NCBI GenBank assembly: GCA_937908275.1
Contig: CALERA010000003.1
Coordinates: 1 to 27,292, forward strand
DNA: 27,292 bases
Reading direction: 5' to 3'
Origin: an uncultured Desulfarculaceae bacterium
GTDB taxonomy: Bacteria > Desulfobacterota > Desulfarculia > Desulfarculales > Desulfarculaceae
The notes under the pieces were generated by a model that made no database searches, was not told the DNA's origin, and worked only from the letters and a program-made list of their open reading frames with translations. Positions within the stretch are counted from its first letter, which is position 1, and every line of letters begins with the position of its first letter. A program made the position numbers and the translations under genes. Shown here one piece after another: positions 1 through 6,991 of the stretch.

Positions 1-161
1 CAGGCCGCCAGGAGGGCCTGGGGATTGCTGACCAGGGTCACCAGGGCGGCCACCGCCGGAGCGGACCCGGCCATGGCCCCCCGCAGTTGCCGCTTGCGCA
101 GGCCCAGGGCGGCCAGGTCGTCCCCGCGTCGTATCGCACCACTCATGATCGCTTCCCGCAT
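1..161 (-). CDS. Unrecognised protein, 5' end only (leaves left edge)
   Basis: An open frame on the minus strand starts with ATG at 161 and runs off the window at base 1. The start is chosen because AGGAG (168-172) lies six bases upstream. About 53 residues are visible, beginning MREAIMSG and continuing with an Arg/Lys-rich stretch (GLRKRQLRG) and an Ala/Val/Leu-rich segment. I do not recognise a family. It follows the symporter pair in the same direction, separated by a 66-base gap with a strong hairpin, so it may be co-transcribed with reduced readthrough. Other genes that often sit next to VC_2705-type symporters (for example nucleotidyltransferase-like regulators) are possible, but nothing visible proves that. 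Confidence 0.55.
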   Translation of the reverse strand, partial: MREAIMSGAIRRGDDLAALGLRKRQLRGAMAGSAPAVAALVTLVSNPQALLAA

Positions 162-184
162 CGCGCGCTCCTGTCATGGGGAAG

Positions 185-219
185 CGGCGGGGCCCAGGGG
201 GGAGGATTGGGCCCCGCCG
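185..219 (-). terminator. Perfect 11-bp hairpin after the symporter gene
   Basis: Bases 185-195 and 209-219 form a perfect 11-bp GC-rich inverted repeat with a 13-base loop. It lies just past the stop codon of the symporter (228). There is no T tract on either strand, so it may be a weak terminator or an mRNA 3'-end stabiliser rather than a canonical intrinsic terminator. Confidence 0.4.
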
Positions 220-227
220 GTTGGGGG

Positions 228-2093
228 TTAATGCGCCGCAGCCGCGCCGGCGCCCCTGGGAATGCGGACGTTCTCCACGATGTCCTGCACTTCCTGGGGC
301 GGAGCCTTGGTGACCAGCGAGACGCCCCAGGCCGCGATGAAGTTGAAGCACATGCCCACGGTGCCGATGCCCTCGGGGGTGATGCCCAGGAACCAGTTGG
401 AGACGCCCAGGAACTTGGTCTGGATGATATAGACCGCGGTGAAGACAATGCCCACGATCATGCCGGCGATGCAGCCCTCCTTGGTGGTGCGCTTGGTGAA
501 GATGCCCAGGATGATGATCGGGAAGAAGCTGGAGGCGGCCAGGCCGAAGGCGAAGGCCACCACCTGGGCCACGAACGCCGGGGGATAGACCCCGAAGTAA
601 CCGGCGCAGATCACGGCCACGCCGATCATCGCCCGGGCCACGGTCAGACGCTGCTTCTCGGTCGCGTTCTTGTTGATGACCCGGTAGTAGAGGTCATGGC
701 TGATGGCCGAGCCCACCACCAGGAGCAGACCGGCGGCGGTGGAAAGCGCGGCGGCCAGGCCGCCGGCCGCCACCAGGGCCACCACCCAGGGTGGCAGTTG
801 GGCGATCTCGGGATTGGCCAGGACCATGATGTCGCGGTCCACGTACAGCTCGTTCTTGTTGGTGGTGGCCTGGTTGCTCACCATGGGCTGACCGAACTTG
901 CCGCTCTGGCCGGTGAAGCTGGGCTTGCCGGCAAAGGCCGCGCCGGCCGAATAGTGGATCCGCCCGTCGCCGGCCTTGTCGAACCAGATGATCAGGCCGG
1001 TCTTCTCCCAGTTCTTGAACCAGGAGGGGGCCAGTTCGCCGGCGTACTGGGCCCGCATGGCGGTAAGGGCCTCCGGGTCGGTGGGCAGGGCCAGGCCCCT
1101 GTCCCTGGCCAGGGTCTCCAGGCTGTAGTACTTGCCGTTCAGGCTGTTGATCATGTTGTAACGGGCGAAGGCCGCCACCGCGGGGGCGGTGGTGTAGAGC
1201 AGGGCGATGAAGACCAGGGCCCAGCCGGCGCTGATCCGGGCCGCCCGCACGCTGGGCACGGTGTAGAAGCGGATGATGACGTGGGGCAGGCCGGCGGTGC
1301 CCACCATCAGGGCGAAGGTGATGCAGAAGACGTTGAGCATGTTGGTGGCCTCGGTGGCGAAGGCCGCGGTGTAGGCGTGGAAGCCCAGGTCCTTGGCTAT
1401 CAAGTCCAGGGTGTCCAGCAGGTACTTGCCGGCGTCGGGACCGGCGGAGATGGTGCTGCCGAAGCCGATCTGGGGAATCGGCACCCCGGTGACGTGGGCG
1501 CTGATGGCCCAGGCCGGGATCAGGTAGGCGCAGATCAGCACGCAGTACTGGGCCACCTGGGTCCAGGTGATGCCCTTCATGCCGCCCAGGGTGGCGTAGA
1601 TGAAGACGATCACCATGCCGATGACCACCCCGGTGTTGATCGGCACCTCCAGGAACCGGCTGAAGACGATGCCCACGCCGCGCATCTGGCCGGCGACGTA
1701 GGTGAAGCTGACGAAGATGGCGCAGGCCGCCGCCACCAGGCGGGCGGTGTCGGAGTAATAGCGGTCGCCCACGAAGTCGGGCACCGTGAACTTGCCGAAC
1801 TTGCGCAGATAAGGGGCCAAAAGCAGGGCCAGCAGCACGTAGCCCCCGGTCCAGCCCATCAGATAGTAGCAACCAGGATAGCCCAGGAAGCTGATGAGGC
1901 CGGCCATGGAGATGAAGCTGGCCGCGCTCATCCAGTCCGCGCCGGTGGCCATGCCGTTGGCGATGGGGGGCACGCCCATGCCCGCCACGTAGAAGCCCTT
2001 GACGTCCTGCACCCGGGAGCGCCAGGCGATGAAGATGTAGAGGGCGAAGGTGAGGCCGACGATTATATAGGTCCATATCAGGATCGCTGACAT
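228..2093 (-). CDS. Sodium:solute symporter, VC_2705-type (ActP-like)
   Basis: Predicted 621-residue inner-membrane transporter of the sodium:solute symporter family, subfamily VC_2705, which is related to acetate permease ActP and normally works with a small DUF4212 subunit. The N-terminus is hydrophobic from residue 3, followed by the family-typical stretch GADWMSAASFISMAGL, then GGMKGITWTQ in mid-protein. A long hydrophilic insertion at roughly residues 320-430, expected outside the membrane, accounts for the extra length over ActP (about 520-550 residues) and is usual in this subfamily. The ATG at 2093 is preceded by GGAAGGAGG. The DUF4212 partner ends 15 bases upstream, so the two form an operon. 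The substrate is probably acetate or another short organic acid; that is inferred from the family, not seen. Confidence 0.88.
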   Translation of the reverse strand: MSAILIWTYIIVGLTFALYIFIAWRSRVQDVKGFYVAGMGVPPIANGMATGADWMSAASFISMAGLISFLGYPGCYYLMGWTGGYVLLALLLAPYLRKFGKFTVPDFVGDRYYSDTARLVAAACAIFVSFTYVAGQMRGVGIVFSRFLEVPINTGVVIGMVIVFIYATLGGMKGITWTQVAQYCVLICAYLIPAWAISAHVTGVPIPQIGFGSTISAGPDAGKYLLDTLDLIAKDLGFHAYTAAFATEATNMLNVFCITFALMVGTAGLPHVIIRFYTVPSVRAARISAGWALVFIALLYTTAPAVAAFARYNMINSLNGKYYSLETLARDRGLALPTDPEALTAMRAQYAGELAPSWFKNWEKTGLIIWFDKAGDGRIHYSAGAAFAGKPSFTGQSGKFGQPMVSNQATTNKNELYVDRDIMVLANPEIAQLPPWVVALVAAGGLAAALSTAAGLLLVVGSAISHDLYYRVINKNATEKQRLTVARAMIGVAVICAGYFGVYPPAFVAQVVAFAFGLAASSFFPIIILGIFTKRTTKEGCIAGMIVGIVFTAVYIIQTKFLGVSNWFLGITPEGIGTVGMCFNFIAAWGVSLVTKAPPQEVQDIVENVRIPRGAGAAAAH

Positions 2094-2108
2094 CTCAACC
2101 TCCTTCCC

Positions 2109-2360
2109 CTATTCTTCCACGTCGAATTCGCGGTCCAGCTTTCGCATCGCGGCGCAATAGACGAAGATCAGGGCCACGAAGACGTAGATGGACCCCTGCT
2201 GGGCGAACCAGAAGCCCAGCGGGAAGCCTCCCATGCGAATGGTGTTGAGCGGGTTGACCAGGAAGATCGGCAGGACATAGCCCACCAGGAACCAGATGGA
2301 CAATAGCACCAGCAGCAACTTGAGGTTGCGCAGCCAGTACTGCTTCAGGTCCTTTTCCAT
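2109..2360 (-). CDS. DUF4212 small subunit of sodium:solute symporter
   Basis: An 83-residue membrane protein matching the family of putative solute:sodium symporter small subunits (DUF4212). It has a short charged N-terminus with the YWLRNLKLL motif, a first membrane helix, a central loop with GGFPLGFWFAQQGS, and a second helix ending in the ALIFVYCAAMRKLDREF signature. ATG at 2360 has GGAAAAGGAGGG upstream. It precedes the large subunit by 15 bases, the usual gene order for this transporter pair. Its role is thought to be support or regulation of the large subunit; no catalytic function is known. Confidence 0.88.
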   Translation of the reverse strand: MEKDLKQYWLRNLKLLLVLLSIWFLVGYVLPIFLVNPLNTIRMGGFPLGFWFAQQGSIYVFVALIFVYCAAMRKLDREFDVEE

Positions 2361-2571
2361 ACCCTACTTCCCTCCTTTTCCGGCCGCCTCCGGCCTTTGC
2401 CTCCTCCGGACCCTTGTGGCTCCCAGTGCCGGGCCCCGTTTGTGTTCTTGTGATTGTTCCCTTGTGCCAGTCTAGGCCGGGGGTGGGTCCCCCTGTCCAT
2501 GGGGGGAAACCCGTATTGGGGGGTGGGGCGGCCCTACTTTTGTGCGATTGTGAAATGCGGCGCGCGAACAG

Positions 2572-2599
2572 AAAAGGGGCGCGCCGCCTGGCGCGCCCC
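2572..2599 (-). terminator. Intrinsic terminator of the actP operon
   Basis: On the minus strand a perfect 10-bp stem, GGGGCGCGCC with GGCGCGCCCC, and a four-base loop is followed directly by TTTT (2572-2575). It lies about 50 bases past the actP stop codon. Confidence 0.8.
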
Positions 2600-2611
2600 C
2601 GCGGTTGGGAA

Positions 2612-2638
2612 CGGCGGCGGAGCCGCGCTCCGCCGCCG
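2612..2638 (-). terminator. Second tandem hairpin downstream of actP
   Basis: A perfect 12-bp GC-rich stem (2612-2623 with 2627-2638, three-base loop) stands between the actP stop codon and the terminator at 2572-2599. It has no T tract and probably acts as a backup pause or a 3'-end stabiliser. The rest of the 2361-2650 gap holds the upstream region of the DUF4212 gene; I found no convincing sigma-70 or sigma-54 promoter there. Confidence 0.45.
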
Positions 2639-2650
2639 GCGGGTGACGGT

Positions 2651-4219
2651 CTACTCCGCGCCCACCCCCAGGTAGGTGCGCAGCTTCTGATCGGTGAACT
2701 TGGCCTCGGCCTCCTTTTCCTGGGTGGCCAGGGAGACCAGCCAGCCGGAGAGGAAGGCCAGGGTCATGGAGATGATGGCCGGGTTGCGCAGGGCGATGAT
2801 CGGCGCGGGGTTCTTGAGCACGTCCACCCAGACGGTGGGGCTCAGGATGATCATCCCGGCCGATACCGCGGTGCCCACCAGGATCGACCAGACCGCGCCC
2901 TGGGTGGTGAACTTCTTCCAGACGATGGACAGCAACAGGGCCGGGAAGTTGGCGCTGCAGGCGATGGCAAAGGTGAGGCCCACCATGTAGGCCACGTTCT
3001 GGCCCTTGAACAGGATGCCCAGCAGCACCGCGCAGGAGCCGAAGATCACGGTGGCGATCTTGGCCACCTTGACCTGCTCCTTTTCGCTGGCCTCGCCGTG
3101 CTTGACCACGTTGACGTAGATGTCGTGGGACAGGGCCGAGGCCCCGGCCAGGGTCAGGCCGGCCACCACCGCCAGGATGGTGGCGAAGGCCACCGCGGCG
3201 ATGAAGCCCAGGAAGGGGGTGCCGCCCAGCAACTCGGCCAGCAGCGGCGCGGCCATGTTGCCGCCCTTGTCTATGCCGGTGATGACGCTGCGGCCCACCA
3301 GCACGCTGGCCCCGAAGCCCACGATGGGGATGATGCAGTAGAAGTAGCCGATGAACCCGGTGGCGTAGAGCACGCTCTTGCGGGCGGCCTTGGCGTCGGG
3401 CACGGTGTAGAACCGCATCAGGATGTGGGGCAGGCCCAACAGGCCGAACATCAGGGCCAGGCCCAGGCTGACGGCCTCGATCGGGCTGGTCACCAGGCTG
3501 CCGGGCTCCAGGGCGGTCTGGCCGTACTTGGCCGCCACTGCGCTGTAGAGCGCCCCGGGGCTGAAGCCGAACTGGGCCAGGACCAGGATGGTCAGCAGGG
3601 TGACGCCAAAGAGCAGCAGGACCGCCTTGATGATCTGCACCCAGGTGGTGGCGATCATGCCGCCGAAGAGCACGTAGGCCAGCATCACCGCGCCCACGAT
3701 GATCTCGGCCACCTCGTAGGGGATGCCGAACATCAGCTTGATCAGGCTGCCCGAGCCCACCATCTGGGCGATGGTGTAGGTGAGCAGGGTGATGACGCCG
3801 CCGATGGCGCTGGCGATGCGCACCGGACGCTGACGCAGGCGGAAGGCCACCACGTCGGCGAAGGTGTACTTGCCCAGGTTGCGCAGGGGCTCGGCGATGA
3901 GGAACATCAGGGCCGGCCAGCCCACCAGCCAGCCCACGGCGTAGATCATGCCGTCATAGCCCTTGAGCGAAGTGAGGCCGGCGATGCCCAGGAAGGAAGC
4001 CGCCGACATGTAGTCGCCCGAGAGGGCGAAGCCGTTCTGCAGGCCGCTGACGCTGCGGCCGGCGGCGTAGAATTCCTTGGTGGTCCGGGTCCGCTTGGCC
4101 GCCCAGTAGGTGATGGCCAGGGTCAGGGCCACGATTACGAAGAAAAAGATGATGGCTTCGACGGTGGGGGTGCCCACCGTGGTCTTGATCGCCTGTTCCG
4201 CGGCTGCTTGCATTTCCAT
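2651..4219 (-). CDS. actP: Cation/acetate symporter ActP
   Basis: A 522-residue sodium:solute symporter that takes up acetate (and probably related short acids) with a cation across the inner membrane. Recognisable family segments are the first membrane helix at residues 20-40, GRSVSGLQNGFALSGDYMSA near 53-72, FADVVAFRLRQRPVR near 118-132, VLFGGMIATTWVQ in the middle, and DAKAARKSVLYATGFIGYFY further on. The length matches the E. coli ActP family (about 550). ATG at 4219 has GGGGGGAAT just upstream. A DUF485 partner gene ends 12 bases upstream, the conserved yjcH-actP order. A strong terminator follows. It is a different subfamily from the neighbouring 228-2093 symporter, so this locus carries two parallel systems. 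Confidence 0.9.
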   Translation of the reverse strand: MEMQAAAEQAIKTTVGTPTVEAIIFFFVIVALTLAITYWAAKRTRTTKEFYAAGRSVSGLQNGFALSGDYMSAASFLGIAGLTSLKGYDGMIYAVGWLVGWPALMFLIAEPLRNLGKYTFADVVAFRLRQRPVRIASAIGGVITLLTYTIAQMVGSGSLIKLMFGIPYEVAEIIVGAVMLAYVLFGGMIATTWVQIIKAVLLLFGVTLLTILVLAQFGFSPGALYSAVAAKYGQTALEPGSLVTSPIEAVSLGLALMFGLLGLPHILMRFYTVPDAKAARKSVLYATGFIGYFYCIIPIVGFGASVLVGRSVITGIDKGGNMAAPLLAELLGGTPFLGFIAAVAFATILAVVAGLTLAGASALSHDIYVNVVKHGEASEKEQVKVAKIATVIFGSCAVLLGILFKGQNVAYMVGLTFAIACSANFPALLLSIVWKKFTTQGAVWSILVGTAVSAGMIILSPTVWVDVLKNPAPIIALRNPAIISMTLAFLSGWLVSLATQEKEAEAKFTDQKLRTYLGVGAE

Positions 4220-4231
4220 TCCCCCCTTGTC

Positions 4232-4528
4232 CTAGAGCTGTTCCTTGAGGCGCTTGACCTCGCCGTCATAGGCGGTGTTGGCCCAGATGACGTAGATCAC
4301 GGTCAGCACCCAGGACAAGACGATGACCAGCACTCCCAGGGGGATGCCCAGGGTGGTGGCCTCGCCCACCTTTTGGGACAGGAAAGACTTGTCCACCGCG
4401 ATGAGAAGGATGTAGCCGTAGTAAACCACGAACAACAGGGCGGTGAGGATGATGGACACCGTCCACCGCTTGCTCACCAGGCTCCGGAACTCCTGTGAGG
4501 AGAGCATCTCCTCCGCCGACTTGGCCAT
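4232..4528 (-). CDS. DUF485 membrane protein (YjcH-like), ActP partner
   Basis: A 98-residue inner-membrane protein of the DUF485 family, found in operons with actP. It has a soluble N-terminal helix with the family SSQEFRSLVSKR motif, a first transmembrane segment at about residues 25-44, a short loop, a second segment at about 62-83 and a charged C-terminus. The start is placed at ATG 4528 because GGAGGT lies five bases upstream and the family begins this close to the first helix; the frame is open further upstream to 4816, but that part is low-complexity and has no recognisable homology. Exact function is unknown; a helper of ActP is the usual assumption. Confidence 0.88.
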   Translation of the reverse strand: MAKSAEEMLSSQEFRSLVSKRWTVSIILTALLFVVYYGYILLIAVDKSFLSQKVGEATTLGIPLGVLVIVLSWVLTVIYVIWANTAYDGEVKRLKEQL

Positions 4529-4908
4529 GTGCACCTCCGACTGGGGTTGGCTGGGATCGCCTGGTCCGGGGCCCGCGCCCCTGGTCCCGTGTCCGGCGGG
4601 ACCGGCCCGGCGGCCAGCGCGAACCCCCGCGCCCCGGCCGCCGGCGACAGGCCCCCGGACCAGGGAGGTGACCTGCCACCTTGACTCATCATGTGGCGGC
4701 GGCCAGGTGGGCGTCCATGGGGTCCGCCCCGTATTTGCCTGGAGGTTGTCCCTATTTAGGCCAGGTGGGGCCTCCCCCCGGACCGGGGGAGCGCCCGCCA
4801 GGGGAGTGGAGACCACCTAATGGGAGGGCGGCGGTGAGCGAAAGAACAGGGGCCGGGCGGCAAGCTGCGCCGGCGGCGGAGGGAATTAATCTGGGGGGCT
4901 GGAGGGGG
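4529..4908. other. 380-base gene-free region upstream of the yjcH-actP operon
   Basis: No convincing gene. On the minus strand it should hold the promoter and leader of yjcH-actP. The main structure is a long-range inverted repeat, 4560-4573 against 4650-4664 (14 bp with one bulged base), enclosing a smaller hairpin (4583-4589 with 4597-4603). AT-rich islands occur at 4729-4765 and 4815-4822. I found no clear -24/-12 or -35/-10 pair. Confidence 0.5.
4560..4664 (-). promoter_or_regulatory. Structured leader upstream of yjcH-actP (branched hairpin)
   Basis: Arms CCTGGTCCGGGGCC (4560-4573) and its complement with one extra base (4650-4664) can close a stem over 76 bases that contain a further 7-bp hairpin at 4583-4603. 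The structure would end about 30 bases before the yjcH start codon. It does not match a riboswitch class I know. High GC makes chance hairpins more likely here. Confidence 0.35.
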
Positions 4909-5187
4909 CTAGTGGACGATGACGTCGTAGAGGCTGCCCATCTCCTGGTGCGCGAACAGCACCCCCAGCTCGCCCATGAGCTGGTTGGTGCAGGCCTCGA
5001 TGCGGGCCAGGTCGGCCTCGGTGACCGCCTGCTGGTCGATGTAGGAGAGCAGTTCGTCCAGGCGGGAGAGCTGCTCCACGATCTTGGGGTTGACCGTCTC
5101 GCCGGCCAGGCGCTGACTGACGTCGTGGATCAGGCGCTGGCAGGAATCCATGCGCAGGCGGATCGCCTGGTTCGCTAGTCCGTTCAT
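4909..5187 (-). CDS. Small helical protein, unknown function
   Basis: A 92-residue acidic protein that looks entirely alpha-helical (heptad-like Leu/Ile spacing from VEQLSRLDELLSYIDQQ onward), with two cysteines and no membrane segment. I do not recognise a family. ATG at 5187 has GAGAGGTG upstream, and the preceding holin-like gene ends only five bases before it, so the two are translationally close and surely one operon. A role with the membrane partner is possible but there is no direct evidence. Confidence 0.65.
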   Translation of the reverse strand: MNGLANQAIRLRMDSCQRLIHDVSQRLAGETVNPKIVEQLSRLDELLSYIDQQAVTEADLARIEACTNQLMGELGVLFAHQEMGSLYDVIVH

Positions 5188-5192
5188 CTCGA

Positions 5193-5594
5193 TCACCTCT
5201 CCCGCCAGACGCCGCCGCGGTCGCGTCTGAGCTCGATGACCTCCCAGCGCCCCTGGTCGTTGACCAGGGAGTTGATGGCGAAGCTGATCAGACTGAGGAC
5301 CAGGGAGCCGCCCAGGGCCGGCCAGAAGCCGTCCACCCGGAAGCCGGCCAGCAGGTTGCCGACCAGCCAGAGCATCAGGGCGTTGACCACGAAGGTGAAC
5401 AGCCCCAAACTCAGGACGTTGATGGGCAGGGTGAGAATCAGGACCACCGGGCGGATCAGGGCGTTGATGACCCCCAGGAACAGCGCGGCGATAAACGCCC
5501 ACCCCAGCCCGGCCACCTGGATTCCATCGAACAGGTAGCTGACCAGGAGCAGACCGCCGGCATTGACCAGCCATCTAAACACCAATCCACGCAT
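5193..5594 (-). CDS. Phage holin superfamily IV-type 4-TM membrane protein
   Basis: A 133-residue membrane protein of the Phage_holin_4_2 / YvlD-like family. Four hydrophobic segments are visible at about residues 10-25, 30-52, 54-84 and 92-112, with the family features NALIRPVVLILTLPINVLSLGLF in the centre and the GFWPALGGSLVLSLISF stretch after it; the tail is short, charged and Arg-rich. Despite the name, chromosomal members are ordinary bacterial membrane proteins of unknown function and do not indicate a prophage. The start at 5594 matches the family N-terminus (MRxLxxRWLxN). No Shine-Dalgarno sequence lies before it, and a possible promoter places transcription at or next to the ATG. 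Confidence 0.85.
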   Translation of the reverse strand: MRGLVFRWLVNAGGLLLVSYLFDGIQVAGLGWAFIAALFLGVINALIRPVVLILTLPINVLSLGLFTFVVNALMLWLVGNLLAGFRVDGFWPALGGSLVLSLISFAINSLVNDQGRWEVIELRRDRGGVWRER

Positions 5595-5600
5595 GGGTCA

Positions 5601-5629
5601 AAGCTAACACGGCCCAGGCGGGGACGCAA
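5601..5629 (-). promoter_or_regulatory. Possible sigma-70 promoter giving a leaderless transcript
   Basis: Minus strand TTGCGT (5624-5629), 17-base spacer, TAGCTT (5601-5606), then six bases to the ATG at 5594. The match is weak (3 of 6 in each box), but the spacing is ideal and the gene lacks a ribosome binding site. Confidence 0.3.
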
Positions 5630-5638
5630 GGCCGAGGC

Positions 5639-5667
5639 TTGCCGGAAACCGCGCCAACAGCTACATT
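5639..5667 (+). promoter_or_regulatory. Candidate sigma-70 promoter for the 5731-7900 operon
   Basis: TTGCCG (5639-5644), exactly 17 bases, then TACATT (5662-5667); each box matches four of six consensus bases. It sits about 60 bases before the first gene of the plus-strand operon in a short AT-richer patch. Confidence 0.45.
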
Positions 5668-5730
5668 GTAATTATGAAAGCCCGGTCCCCGATCCAACGC
5701 CCCGGGGGCCGCGCAGCGAGGAGAGCCGAC

Positions 5731-6024
5731 ATGAGCCAATTCTGTTGCGGCCGCGGAGACGGCCGGCCCAACCCTCCCCTGGCCAACCCCCTGGACGACC
5801 CCGCGATCCGGGAGCGGACGGCGGTCCTGGAGCGCGAGATCGCCGAGTTGGCCCAGGAGCAGACGGTCTGCGCGGCCGAGGTTCGGGAGCTTTTGGAGCG
5901 CGAGGCCGCGGGCGAGGGGCCTTTCGCCCAGGAGATCAACACCCTCAAGCAGCGCAAGATGATGCTGGCCACCGAGGTCCAGCACCGCAAAGCCAAGCTC
6001 AACGCCTTGCTGTTGGGGATTTGA
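5731..6024 (+). CDS. Small coiled-coil protein, unknown function
   Basis: A 97-residue protein starting MSQFCCGRG, followed by a Pro/Asn-rich linker and then a long charged helix (about residues 30-95) rich in Glu, Ala, Leu, Gln and Lys with coiled-coil character. The start at 5731 is favoured by GAGGAGAG just upstream; the frame is open to 5674 but that part has no ribosome binding site. It is the first gene of a plus-strand operon and lies 31 bases before a universal stress protein. I do not recognise a family; the paired cysteines near the N-terminus are the only notable residues. Confidence 0.65.
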   Translation: MSQFCCGRGDGRPNPPLANPLDDPAIRERTAVLEREIAELAQEQTVCAAEVRELLEREAAGEGPFAQEINTLKQRKMMLATEVQHRKAKLNALLLGI

Positions 6025-6055
6025 GCCTGTCCAATCGCTTGACCTGGGGGCGCGC

Positions 6056-6991
6056 ATGGAAAAGAAGCTTCTGATCGCCATCGACGGCAGTCCCTCCGCC
6101 GAACGGGCGGTGGATTACGTGGGCCTGATGGAAGGGGCCATGATCCGGGAGTTGAAGGCCACCCTGTTCTTTGTCATGAACCCGGTGCCGCCCTACCTGC
6201 AACGCGAGGCCCAACGCGACCCGGACGCCTTCCGCCGCCTGAGCGCCTTGCAGGCCAAGAACCGGGCCCAGGCCACCCAGGTCCTGGAGCACGCCCGCCA
6301 ACGCCTGCTGCGCCACGGCCTGAAGGAGGAGCAGGTGGAGCTGAAGGCCCACCCCCGGGCCACGGACGCGGCCCACGACATCCTGTTCGAGGCCGAGCAA
6401 GGCCTCTACGACGCGCTGATCCTGGGCCGGCGGGGGCTCTCCAAGGCCCAGGAATGGTTCATGGGCAGCATCACCAACCAGGTGGTGCAGCACGCCCAGC
6501 GGGTGCCGGTCTGGGTGGTGGGCGGCCGGGTGGCCAGCCTCAAGGTGCTCTGCGCGGTGGATGGCAGCGAGGGCAGCCTCAAGGCGGTGGACCACCTGGC
6601 CTACATGCTGGGCCAGAACCCGGAGGTGGAGGTCACCCTGCTGCACGTGGGGGCGGTGCTGGCCTCCTATTGCCCGGTGGAGTTCGGCGCGGACCTGGCC
6701 CGGGAGATCGAGGGCGACCTGATGCACTCGGACCAGGAGTGCATGGACGACTTCATGACCCGGGCCATGAAGGTGCTGACCGAGGGCGGCCTGGAGCCCA
6801 ACCAGATCCAGGTGGCCCTGGTGGAAGGCGCCCTGGGGGTGCCCAAGGCCATCCTCAAGGCCATTGGCGAGGGCGATTACGGAACCGTGGTCCTGGGCCG
6901 GCGGGGCGAGAACCGCTCCTTCTTCCTGGGCCACGTCAGCGACAAGGTTCTAGCCGGGGCCGAAAGCTCCGCGGTTTGGGTGGTGGGTTAA
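6056..6991 (+). CDS. Universal stress protein, tandem UspA domains
   Basis: A 311-residue cytoplasmic protein made of two UspA-fold domains (about residues 1-158 and 162-311). Domain 1 begins KKLLIAIDGSPSAERAV and ends with the nucleotide-binding pattern GRRG-x9-GS followed by VPVWVVGG. Domain 2 repeats the plan (KVLCAVDGSEGSLKAV, then GRRG-x7-GHVSDKV and AVWVVG), with two residues fewer in the glycine loop, so ATP binding there is less certain. Tandem Usp proteins usually act in stress or energy-status responses; the exact role is unknown. The next gene starts at the base after the stop codon, so the two are coupled. Confidence 0.9.
   Translation: MEKKLLIAIDGSPSAERAVDYVGLMEGAMIRELKATLFFVMNPVPPYLQREAQRDPDAFRRLSALQAKNRAQATQVLEHARQRLLRHGLKEEQVELKAHPRATDAAHDILFEAEQGLYDALILGRRGLSKAQEWFMGSITNQVVQHAQRVPVWVVGGRVASLKVLCAVDGSEGSLKAVDHLAYMLGQNPEVEVTLLHVGAVLASYCPVEFGADLAREIEGDLMHSDQECMDDFMTRAMKVLTEGGLEPNQIQVALVEGALGVPKAILKAIGEGDYGTVVLGRRGENRSFFLGHVSDKVLAGAESSAVWVVG

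Noticed and set aside
87..2090. Long plus-strand open frame opposite the first symporter
   Set aside because: Shadow of the GC-rich coding strand; the peptide is Gly/His/Asp/Gln-rich with no fold-like pattern. The same applies to the long frames opposite actP (2414-4498), the NtrY-like gene (8244-10571), the HdrA-MvhD gene (15770-18397), the NuoF-like gene (18954-20804), the activator (21934-23361) and the ATPase (24201-26444 on minus).
2361..2560. Sigma-54 promoter before the DUF4212 gene
   Set aside because: TGGCAC occurs on the minus strand (near 2475) but no TTGC follows at the required distance.
4529..4816. Upstream extension of the DUF485 gene
   Set aside because: Low-complexity, no homology, and ATG 4528 has a strong ribosome binding site.
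5193..5594. Prophage or lysis gene
   Set aside because: The holin-superfamily-IV name is historical; no phage genes are nearby and chromosomal members are common.
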